Positions 9,582 through 19,029 of a stretch of 64,000 nucleotides of DNA are shown here, in pieces. Origin of the DNA: Mallotus nudiflorus (Eukaryota; Streptophyta; Magnoliopsida; Malpighiales; Euphorbiaceae); NCBI GenBank assembly GCA_947683625.1, contig CANTUR010000069.1, forward strand, positions 2,604,001 to 2,668,000, written 5' to 3'. The first letter of the stretch is position 1. Every line of letters starts with the position of its first letter. Below the pieces are notes generated by a model. The model had not been told where the DNA came from and did no database searches. It saw nothing but the letters and a program-made list of their open reading frames with translations. The position numbers were made by a program, and so were the translations under genes.

Positions 9582-10440
9582 TGATGCGAACTAAGTTTAT
9601 CTAACAAAAAAAACCCGCAACAATCTATTGATACCCACACCTTAGATCGTCCAAGAAACAAGTTGGGTGGAAACTAGAACCCTTAATTATCTAACAATTA
9701 AGAACTCTAGCTATCAGGAAGTTGCCACAATTAGCTATGGATGTTCTAATTGATAAGACAAGTGAACTATCAAACAACCTATTTTGTTTAGAAAGTTCAA
9801 AGAATAAAACTCCAAGTAATTTGAAGAAAAAATTTGTCACTTTTTTTTATTGATGAAAAAGATGCCAAAATAGGCTACAATATAAGCTATTTATAAGAAT
9901 TATTAATCCTAAACCTAGACTAAAAAAATCATTAAAAGATAAGGATAATAAATCCCTAGATGATAAGAAAACAAATCCTTAAAGTTAAGGAATTATTTTG
10001 CTTGCCAACTAAGCTAAAGAAAAGTAATTATAACTAAAAATAAATACTTTTAAAACAATTTGGATAAGGAACACAACCAAATTCGTTTTTAATACTAAAT
10101 GGACTAAATAACATATAGTTGGGCTTCATCTTGGGCCTTATAACATGAATAATTACTCATTTGGCTTAATGCATCCAATTAGGACCCAATAACACTACTT
10201 GGGCCTAAATCTTAAATTTCTACCAAATGAATATGCTTTAGACCAGAATTAATTTCATGTGCTTCAAATGGATCAAATTGATTCAGATTTGTACTTTGAG
10301 CCCAAATTCTTTGAATTAACATATGTAATGCTTCCTTCATCTTCTTAGCACGTGCCCTTGTGATTGGACCACCATTATAAGTCAAAGGATCTTGAATCTT
10401 TGTTGGATTAGGAATCCTTGTTGCATTAGGATTGTCATCA
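9582..10440 (-). repeat. 3' LTR of element B
   Basis: The 859-bp LTR starts (minus strand) TGATGACAATCC right after the polypurine tract GAGGAAAGGGGGAA (complement at 10441-10454) and ends GTTCGCATCA at 9582. The first ~230 bases also encode the integrase tail. No TTGAC array like that of the A-type LTR is seen. Only the terminal ~130 bases recur in direct orientation at the other end of the element. Confidence 0.82.
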
Positions 10441-11730
10441 TTCCCCCTTTCCTCAAGTGCATTCGTCGTCGAATCAACACCTTCAAAATTAAAAGGACTC
10501 AAATTAATAATATTAAAAGTAGCACTAACATTATACTCACCAGGTAGATCAAGCTTATATGCGTTGTCACTAATTCGTGCAACTACTTGAAATGGTCTAT
10601 CTCCACTTGAATTAAGCTTTGAACGCCTGTGGGAGGGAAACCTCTCCTTGCGCATATGTAACCAAACCTAATCGCCAGGCTCAAACATAACTTATTTTCG
10701 CCCTTTGTTGTATTGATTTGCTATTTGTGCATTCCTTTTCTCAATGTTTTACCTAACCTTCTCATGAAATTGTTTAAAAAATTCTGCCTTCTTTGCACCA
10801 TCAAGATTAGAATATTCATGCATAGGTAATGGAGATAAATCTAATGGTGTCAATGGATTAAACCCATAAACAATCTCAAAAGGTGAATAATGCGTAGATG
10901 GATGCACACTCCTATTATGTGCAAACTCTACATGAGGTAAACATTCTTCCCATGATTTTAAATTCTTTTTGATAATAGCACGTAATAACTATCCTAATGT
11001 TCTATTCAAAACCTCTGTTTGACCATCGGTTTATGGGTGACAAGTAGTAGAAAACAATAACTTAGTTCCTAATTTTACCCACAAAGTCTTCCAAAAGTGA
11101 GATAAGAACTTAGAATCCCTATCACTAATAATAGATCTAGGTATCCCATGCAAACATACTATTTCTTTAAAGAATAAGTTAGCAATATGTGTTGCATCAT
11201 CAGTTTTATTACATGTAATAAAATGCACCATCTTACTAAACTTATCAACAACAACATAAATACTATCATGGCCATGCCTAGACCTAGGTAAACCAAGAAC
11301 AAAATCCATAGATATATTAACCCAAGGTGACGTAGGAACAGGCAAAGGCATATACAAACCATGAGGTTTAGCTTGGGATTTAGCTTGCAAACATGTAATG
11401 CACTTAGCATAATATTTTTCAACATCATTCTTCATTTTAGGCCAAAAGAAATGCTCATGTAAAACATCTAAAGTTTTAGCTATTCCAAAGTGTCCCATTA
11501 AACCCCCTTTATGTGCTTATTTAATAAGCAATTTGTGCATGGAACTTTGAGGAACACACAATTTATTTTCTTTAAAGAAAAACCCATTGTACCTATAAAA
11601 CTTACCAAATGCACCCTTTTCACATGCATTAAACATATTGCTAAAATCTTGATCATTCATATATAATTCTTTAACATGCTTAAAACCAAGTAATTTAGCA
11701 TCTAAAGTAGAAAGAAGTGCATACCTTTAA
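10212..11730 (-). pseudogene. Integrase of element B
   Basis: On the minus strand the frame opens after the RNase H connection at about 11730. The zinc region ([28 protein letters not shown]) lies at 11370-11498 and retains its CX2C, unlike A. The core shows [15 protein letters not shown] and a HP(QTDGQTE) region near 11030 broken by a stop. The GPY/F-like module (DRPFQVVARISDNAYKLDLP) is within 10212-10655 and the basic tail GPITRARAKK lies inside the LTR. Several stops separate the pieces. Confidence 0.85.
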
Positions 11731-13297
11731 GATAATGCATCAGCCACTATGTTCTCTTTTCCTTGTTTGTACTTGATGACATATGGAAAGGACTCTATGA
11801 ATTCACTCCATCTAGCATGCCTCTTATTAAGCTTATTTTGTCCTTTTAAACGCTTTAAACTTTCATGATTAGTGTGAATTACAAACTCCTTAGGTAAAAG
11901 ATAGTGTTGCCATGTTTCCACTGCCCTAACTAATGCATACATCTCTTTATCATATGTTGGGTAGTTTAGAGCTGCTCCATTAAGCTTTTCACTAAAATAA
12001 GTGATAGGCCTTCCTTCTTGCATCAAAATAGCTCTAATGCCAACTCCAGAAGCATTACATTCAATCTCAAAATTCTTATCAAAGTTAGGTAAAACAAGCA
12101 AAGGTGCATTAGTTAACTTAGATTTAAGCACATTAAATGCCTTTTCTTGATCATTACCCCACTTAAAACCTACATTCTTTTTAATTACTTCTGTGAGTGG
12201 TGTGACTATGCTAGAAAAATCCTTAACAAATCTCCTATAGAAACTAGCTAAGCCATGGGAAGATTTAACATCCCCAACATTCTTAGGTGTAGGCCATGAT
12301 TCAATAGCCTTAACCTTTTCACTATCTACCTCAATTCCATTAGAACTAACAAAAAAACCTAAAAACACAACTTTGGGTGTACAAAAACTACACTTAGCAA
12401 GGTTAGCGTACAATTGTTCTTTGTGCAAAGTTTCAAAAACTAATTGCACATGTGTAATATGCTCATATAATGACTTGCTATATACAAGAATATCATCAAA
12501 ATACACAACCACAAACTTACCCATAAAATCACGCAAACATGGTTCATTAAATGCATGAAAGTACTAGGTGCATTAGTTAAACCAAAAGGCATAACTAACC
12601 ATTTATATAGACCATATTTAGTTTTAAAGGAAATTTTCCATTCATCCCCTCCTTTCATTCTAATTTGATGATAACCAGACTTCAAATCAATTTTAGAGAA
12701 TATAGAAGAACCAGGCAATTCATCTAACATATCATCTAAATGAGGAATAGGGTGGCGATACTTAACTATAATTTTATTTACAGCACAAAAATCAATGCAC
12801 ATTCGCCAAGAACCATCCTTTTTAGGCACTAATAGAATAGGAAAAATGCATGGACTCATACTTTCCCTAATCAATCCCTTGGATAACAACTCTTTAACCT
12901 GATGTTGCATCTCCTTAATTTCTTTGGGATTACTTCTATAAGCTTGTCTATTAGGTATTTGTGTACTAGGAATGAAATCAATTTGATGCTCAATTCCTCT
13001 TAATAGAGGTAAACCCTTTGGCATCTCTTTGGGGAACAAGTCTTCATATTCCTGTAAAAGAGTTTGAAAAGAACTAGGCAAAGAAGAAAGATTAGGGTTA
13101 GTGGAAAAATAGGCACCTTTGTACAAGAGTACAAGTAGAGGCTGCCTAGTTAATAAAGCCTTTCGTACATCACCCTCTTTAGCATAGAAATTGCCTTTTA
13201 CCTCTTTTCTTTCCACTCTTTGCACACTTAGCTCTCCTTTTGCATGCGCATCACACTCGTTCTTTCTGTGCATCCCCTCTTTCTCATCTTTTTCCAC
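11727..13297 (-). pseudogene. RT and RNase H of element B, one frameshift
   Basis: RT begins near 13200 with motifs LVPKKDGSWRMCID and FSKIDLKSGYHQIRM, then [16 protein letters not shown] single-base frame change near 12540 moves the palm box [10 protein letters not shown] (intact YxDD) into the next frame. RNase H follows with [16 protein letters not shown] (Asp replaced by Asn relative to A), YFSEKLNGA and [20 protein letters not shown], ending [11 protein letters not shown] at 11727. Apart from this shift the 1.5-kb region is largely open, making B's RT better preserved than A's. Confidence 0.88.
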
Positions 13298-13706
13298 TTG
13301 TTTCTTGCACCTCTCTAGGCTTTTCTCATAACTCTCCTTTTACTTGTGCACCTTTTCTTTTTCATGCACACTCTGATGCTCACCTAAAATTTTTTAATCT
13401 TCAAAAACTTGCTTTGGAGTCAAAGAAACAAGAGTAATAGGCTTATTGTTCATAATAAAAGAATATTTGTTAGTAAAACCATTATGCTTAGCTCACCTAT
13501 CATATTGCCAAGGGTGTCCTAATAGTATGTGACTAGCTTGCATAGGAACTACATCACATAATACTTCATCATAATATCGCCCAATAGAAAATGCTATCAT
13601 TGCTTGCCTAGTAACCTTAATATCCCCTCAATCATTCAACCATTATAATCTATAAGGCCTAGGATGTTTAGTTATTTTTAAGCCTAACTTATCAATTACA
13701 CCAGCA
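13298..13706 (-). pseudogene. Protease C-terminus and linker of element B
   Basis: Read on the minus strand, the segment after the protease active site contains HPRPYRL, IAFSIGRYYDEVLCDVVPM and HILLGHPWQYDR, all shared with element A. A Lys/Glu-rich linker then leads to RT. Stops are present, for example in the WLND*GD segment. The domain order matches the A copy. Confidence 0.7.
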
Positions 13707-13774
13707 TTAACAATATTAGTACAACTACCACCATCAATAATTAACAATATTAGTACAACTACCACCATCAATAA
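13707..13774 (-). repeat. 34-bp perfect tandem duplication over the protease active site
   Basis: Bases 13707-13740 and 13741-13774 are identical. On the minus strand each unit encodes the active-site text IIDGGSCTNIVN. Because 34 is not a multiple of three, the duplication shifts the frame, and gag-protease (13734-14423) ends just after the first active site. Confidence 0.9.
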
Positions 13775-14975
13775 TCATACTACATAATTTATTATCAATT
13801 AAACACCTAGTATGGAAGATGTTTTCGCATTGTACCTCTTCTTCCTTAGCTTGCATGTTAAGTGCACGCCTTGTGACAAGAGTGAATAATGATCCATCTA
13901 AGAGTTCCATCTCCTCTCCTTCATTATTAGATGCATCCTCAAGTGGTGGCATGCCACTTATATCTTCATCTTCATCCTCATTTTCAATTTCGCCATTAGC
14001 TAAAGTAACCATCACCTTTGCGTTTGGACATTGGGTAACCTTATGACCAAAGCCTAAACACCTAAAACACTTGAGATCACGTGTTATAAAGTTAGGATTG
14101 CCACTTTTAGGCATAAATTTATTGTTTCCCAAATCTACCTTCTTGCTCCCCTGATCGCCCTTTGGTTTAAAGTTTGATGAAGTACTGCTCTTTTCATTGC
14201 CCTTCCAATTTGACTTCCATGGGGTAAAGGAATTCAAATTAGTCTTACTTCTAGCCCTTAATTGCTTCTCTACCTTGATAGCCATATATAGCATGTCATC
14301 CAATTCAATATAATGGTGTAGTTCAACAAGGGTGGCAATGTCAAGATTCAAACCATGGAGAAACCTAGCCATAATGGCCTCTTTATCTTCAATCACATTA
14401 GCCCTAATCATAGCCATCTCCATCTTTTAGTAATAATGTTCCACACTTTTAGAACCTTGCACAAGTCGCTGCAAACCATTATATAGTTCACGATAGTAAT
14501 GTTGTGGGATAAATTGCTTGCACATGATTACCTTCATCTCATCCCAGGTAGAAACAACATGTTCTTCATTTCTTCTTCGACTTGTAACTAGTTGATCCCA
14601 CCAAACACTTGCATAATCAGTGAACTCAACTATGGCTAGCTTCACTTTTTTCTCCTCACTATCGTTATGGCACTCGAAGACACGATCATCCTTCTTTTCC
14701 CACTCTAAGTATGCTTCAGGATCGCTCTTGCCTTGAAAGCTAGGAATCTTCATTTTGATGGTTCCTATGTTGTTGTCTTTATTGCTACCCTTATTTAGTC
14801 TTGTTGAGGTGTTTTCTTCATTTCCCTCATCAAACTCCTTTTCTAAGCTTCGTTTAGTACTCCTTTCTTCGCTCTATGAAGGGGAACTCATTTTTAGCCT
14901 CTCAAGTCGCTTCCTTACATCCTCCATTATTTGTTGCATAGCCTCAACAAATAATTTTAATTTGGGATCATCCAT
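13734..14975 (-). pseudogene. gag: Gag and protease start of element B
   Basis: On the minus strand the ATG at 14975 begins MDDPKLKLFVEAMQQIM. The gag domain follows (PSFQGKSDPEAYLEWEKK, WWDQLVTSRRR), interrupted by stops at about 14880 and 14424-14426. A CCHC zinc knuckle (CFRCLGFGHKVTQC) lies at 14028-14069, then an acidic tail and the protease up to IIDGGSCTN. The catalytic Asp is present, unlike in A. The frame ends at 13734 because of the 34-bp duplication. Confidence 0.87.
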
Positions 14976-16105
14976 GCTTTACTATGTTCAAACCTATAAG
15001 AAAAGTTAGTAAAATAAAATTCTAACACTCCCTCACGTGTTTCACTCAATTTAGTGTTTGGACACTCTATTGAACTCACACACACACTCTATTTTAACCT
15101 AATTAGGAGTTTGACCTTCTACTTCTTAACTAAACAATATCAATTGTTAGAATTCACAATGGCCTATCAATTGAATGAATTTGGTAAATTTTGGCAACTT
15201 AAAACAAGGAAATTAGGCTTAATTAGCAAAAAAAAAAATGAATAAAAAAATGAATTTAACCCTAATAGGAAAGGAAAAAAGGAGTTTTAGATAAAACAAA
15301 TAAGTTATATATAAGGAAAAGAAGTTCTAGATAAGACAAATGAGTTATAGATAAGGAAAATGAGTTCTAGATAAGACAAATGAGTTATAGATAAGGAAAA
15401 GGAGTTCTAGATAAGACAAAAGAGTTATAGAAAAGGAAAAGAAGGTGTAGATAAGGAAAAGGAGTTGTCTAATCCCTTTAGGACAAGGAAAAGCTTTAGG
15501 ATAAGATAAGGATTAGGACAAAACAAGATATGACTAAATCTAGTAAGATAAAGATGTAATATATACTCAAGATTTAATCTTAACCATAAAGATATCACTA
15601 AAAAATAAAGGAAAAATGAATTTGCACAAAAGAAACCTAAGAAAAAAAAATTTGTAACTTAAAATTTCAAGATTTATGATCTTGGATCAAGATTTGAACA
15701 TGAACTTAAAGAAACTTCAAGATTCCAATGAATTGGTTCAAGAATTTTCAAGAAAATAATCAAGAAAGTCAAAGATTTTCAAGAAGACTTGCAAGAACTT
15801 CAAATATTTTAAAGAAATGACCAAATTCTTCTTTTCTTTTCTTTTTCTTTTTTGTTCTTTTCTATTCTTTTTTTATTTTTTTATTTTTTATTTAGTTGAA
15901 ACTTGATGCAAGACTTTAAAGAAACAACTAAATGAAATTAAAGATGGCAAAGAATGATGTAAAAAAATGAATTTTGAATAAAATAAAATAAAAGATGATG
16001 AACAAATAAGAGTGTTGATGAAACTAATAAGGAGTAGAAGAAGAAACACAAAGAATGATAAACGAATGAAAAAAAAGGATACATAACCTGATTCTTAGAG
16101 CCAAA
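14976..16105 (-). other. Long leader of element B
   Basis: About 1.1 kb between the primer site and gag. Near gag it contains GAGTGAAACACGTGAGGGAG (minus strand, about 15033-15052), the block conserved in the other two leaders. The middle holds a 20/40-bp tandem repeat. The remainder is A/T-rich with oligopurine runs. No coding potential is seen. Confidence 0.7.
15282..15469 (-). repeat. 40-bp tandem repeat built of two 20-bp halves
   Basis: On the + strand the units alternate AGTTCTAGATAAGACAAATG and AGTTATAGATAAGGAAAATG with minor changes, giving about four to five 40-bp copies. The two half-units differ by few bases, so the array probably grew from a 20-bp ancestor. It lies in the element B leader. 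Confidence 0.8.
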
Positions 16106-16119
16106 GCTCTAATACCAAA
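16106..16119 (-). other. Primer binding site of element B
   Basis: The minus strand reads TTTGGTATTAGAGC, the initiator-Met site with one C to T change. It directly follows the LTR terminus ...GTTCGCATTA at 16121. Confidence 0.8.
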
Positions 16120-16120
16120 C

Positions 16121-16452
16121 TAATGCGAACTGAGTTTATCTAACTAAGAAAACCTACAACAATCTATTGATACCTATACCTTAGATCGTCTAAGAAACAA
16201 GTTGGGTGGAAACTAGAACCCTTAATTATCTAACAATTAAGAACTCTAGCTATAGGTTGTTTGATAGTTCATTTGTCTTATCAATTATAACATCCATATC
16301 TAATTGTGGTGACTTCTTGATAGCTAGAGTTCTTAATTGTTAGATAATTAAGGGTTATAGTTTCCACCCAACTTGTTTCTTGGAAGATCTAAGGTATGGG
16401 TATCAATCAATTTTTATGGGTTTTTTTTGTTAGATAAACTCAGTTCGCATCA
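16121..16452. repeat. Foldback U5 hairpin replacing the 5' LTR of element B
   Basis: Arm 1 (16121-16253) is the U5 end of B's LTR in the expected orientation (direct match to 9582-9716). Arm 2 (about 16254-16452) is the same LTR end inverted (reverse match to 9582-9787). The arms pair over about 130 bp around a loop of about 65 bp. The outer terminus GTTCGCATCA is a U5 terminus, not U3, and is flanked by the element's TSD. A normal 5' LTR of about 860 bp is absent. Confidence 0.88.
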
Positions 16453-16739
16453 GTTAGTGCCTTCCATGATGCTTCTCTTTTAAGCTTTTGTTATTATCTT
16501 GGTCTTGTTAAATAGCAGAGAAAAAAGATGTGTCAGCATTTATTATTTGTGTAAATTCTTGATAGCGTACCTATTATTTGTAGCCTCATAAGTTTGTTAC
16601 TGTGTTTCCTAGTAGCTTCAATAGGGTTAGCACATACTATCAAGGTCTTCCACTGTGTGTGAAGCAGATGGTTATGGGGAAGGGTTTTTAATGGGATTAT
16701 TATTGTGCTTTCTTATGACTTATATGCATTGAGTCAAAT
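16453..16739. other. Host sequence, probable intron of the PMD pseudogene
   Basis: About 290 bases continue the sequence interrupted at 9581. They have intron-like T-rich composition and no recognised protein similarity. Nothing else is seen. Confidence 0.45.
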
Positions 16740-18640
16740 TACTATGTATGCATGAATTAAGTGGTGGATGGACACAATGCATACTTTGCACTTGCTCATT
16801 GGAAAGATGACCATCACTCCTCTAGACTTTATCGTTATCAGAGACTTAAGCTTTTATAGGGAGCATGTTCCTTTTAATGAGGAGGAGTGTTCTTCTATAG
16901 TGGCGAGGAGGCGCCTTACCATGGAGTTGGTTAGGGTGCCTCCCCTATAAAGTTTGGTTGTTCATACCTCACTTATTACACCAAGTACATCTCCACTATG
17001 CGAATGATGTATAATGCTGATCTTGTTTCGGTGGAACAGCAGGCTCATTGCTTCTTGTTCAATTTATTGAGTGTTTTTTCTTCCTAAATCCTTCTTGTTC
17101 TATTTGTTAATCTACGGTTGTTGCTTGTCCTTAGAGACCTTGACAACTTATCGAGGTATTATTGGGGTACTGTTGCTTTTCTAGATGCAGCATTCCAAGG
17201 TGGCTCAAGGATTTGTGGATGCTTATTCATGCTGGATGTGAGTGAGAGTTCTTCTATCTATCCTTTTACCTTTTTTTTCTAATTTTCTGAGCTTTAAGTT
17301 GATAGATATAGGCTTATGAGTTTGGAGTTCTTCCTTGTCCAACTATTGACCATCTCCTAGAGGCTAGTTTTCCTCATTATCTTAGCTGGATTAGGAAGAC
17401 CACTTATTTGATTAAGGATTGCATAGAGGCGCAAGACTATATGAATAGGTTATTGCTTGGACAGGTATACTTAATTCTTGTCATGTTTGTTGTTTTATTT
17501 TCTAGGAATTCTTTATTCACTTTTACCTTTCAAGTAGATTCTCCTTTGCCAGTGGGTAGCGAGGTTAGATTGGTCGGTAGAGATAGTGATGGCATGGCAG
17601 CTAATAGATAGACGAGTGCTACTCTATGGACTTATTGGCAAGGTATGGTATCTAGATGAGTGAGTCCATCATTGGTGGGATGGTCCATTTGTAAGGAGAC
17701 TGCCCATTCCTCCTCCTGGTGACATGTTATGGAGTTATGAGCTTAGTGCAGATGAGGTCACTACTTCCATGATAAGATATCCTTCCGAGAGTCTCCTATA
17801 GGGTGTAGGATCTCTTTACATTGATGTGTTGATCCCACAGCTAATTGATGTTGTGGTTAGTGGGTTTGTTCCTCCATCTTTACCTTCTCAGGTGGATAGG
17901 TCTCGTCTTTCGAATTCGAGGGCTAGGCCATCATCGAGAGTTATTTCTTATAATTTGGTAGGCTTTTATTTTTGCTTTGTACAAGCATGTAACAAACTTT
18001 GTTAGTAATAAGCTATAATTGACATGATTATGGGGACTTACATGCAGTGATGGGGATCTGAGGGCATATTCCATACTGAGGTGGCTGCCCATGCTAGTGG
18101 TATGGCTTTCAATGGTGCTGTTCTTGGGGACTTGGCAGTTAGGTCATCCTCAATCTTATTTGGGATGGACATCTTTGGTAAAGGAGTGTATCTTGGTTTT
18201 CCTCATCCTGGCTTTCCTCAGTCAGATGTTATCCCTCTTAATTCTTCCCATGTTCATGCTTTATTTCACTTATTTTTCCTTTGTTTCATCTATTTGATGA
18301 TTAGTGTTTGACTTATTTACTTATTTTTTGTAGATCCCTGTCTCTTCTGGCCAGTACTGGTATACTGTTGCAGGGAGTGCACAACAGCACGTTATGGAGT
18401 TTACAAACAACCAAAGGGTATACTTTCTTTATTGTACCTGTTTATTTATGGACATAATTTATGTATGCATGTATGATATGCAATTTTCATGCAATGCAGG
18501 CTGAACATCTCCATGCTAGCTGTGAGTGGGAGCGGGAGCACATAGCTTATCATGATTGTATTGGTGAGCTGGAGTTACAACTAGCATCCTTCATAATGAA
18601 TTATGAGGAGCCTAAATTGGATGATGGGGATGCTTGAGCA
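16740..18640 (+). pseudogene. Plant mobile domain (PMD, MAIN-like) gene, multi-exon, decayed
   Basis: Exon-like blocks with GT/AG borders encode text typical of plant mobile domain proteins: GKMTITPLDFIVIRDLSF and VPFNEEECSS (16790-16900), then in another frame RDLDNLSRYYWGTVAFLDAA and SRICGCLF (17125-17228), and AYEFGVLPCPTIDHLLEASF (17311-17464). Introns include 17229-17310 and one starting at 17465. Later exons (about 17530-17957, 18052-18285, 18336-18417, 18501-18638) encode YLDE-like and WWDGPFVRRLPIPPPG text and a C-terminal helical SCEWEREHIAYHDCIGELEL, ending TGA near 18638. A frameshift near 16950 and at least two in-frame stops make it a pseudogene. PMD proteins include MAIN and MAIL1, linked to transposon silencing, and are also carried by transposons; which this is cannot be told. 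Confidence 0.72.
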
Positions 18641-19029
18641 GGATCAATGCTCACTTTTAATGGTAGCCATAATTGATGTAGTTGTTTTAGGAGCTAGGTG
18701 TGGGGCTTTTGCCTTTGTGGTTGCTTTGTTGTATCATTTTGCTGAATTATTGTACTTTGGGTGTTATATATGGGCATTTGTCCTATATGTGTTATACGAT
18801 ATATGTATAATGATGACTATAGTATATATACTTCTTGCCATTCCTATGCCTGGTGATGTTTGCCATTGCTATTGTCTGCCTCCTTTATTTGTCCCTCTTC
18901 CGCCTTAGGCGTCTCCTTTTAAAGCTTTTTGTACTTAGCTGGGATTTTTTTTCTTCCCTCTTTTGCATAGGGTGTCTATTTTTGGTGCTTTTACACCTAG
19001 CTAGGCTTTTTTTTAGTCTTCGATAATAG
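18641..19029 (+). other. 3' flank of PMD pseudogene
   Basis: Sequence between the PMD stop and the Tat element F. It holds a T-rich, hydrophobic 101-codon frame (18603-18908) overlapping the last exon, with no recognised family. I treat it as 3' UTR or intergenic sequence. Confidence 0.4.

Larger units (their letters stand above)
9582..16452 (-). mobile_element. Element B: minus-strand chromovirus-like Ty3 element with U5 at both ends
   Basis: This 6,871-bp element is flanked by GCTAG (9577-9581) and GTTAG (16453-16457), a five-base duplication with one mismatch. On the minus strand it has primer site, long leader, gag, protease, RT, RNase H, integrase and 3' LTR. Its pol is a close relative of element A, but its LTR is different in sequence. 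Both outer ends read TGATGCGAAC inward, because the 5' LTR is replaced by a hairpin made of U5 sequence. The coding regions carry frameshifts and stops. Confidence 0.87.

Noticed and set aside
18603..18908. 101-codon hydrophobic frame as a possible small membrane protein
   Set aside because: It overlaps the last exon of the PMD pseudogene in another frame and its hydrophobicity follows from T-rich sequence.
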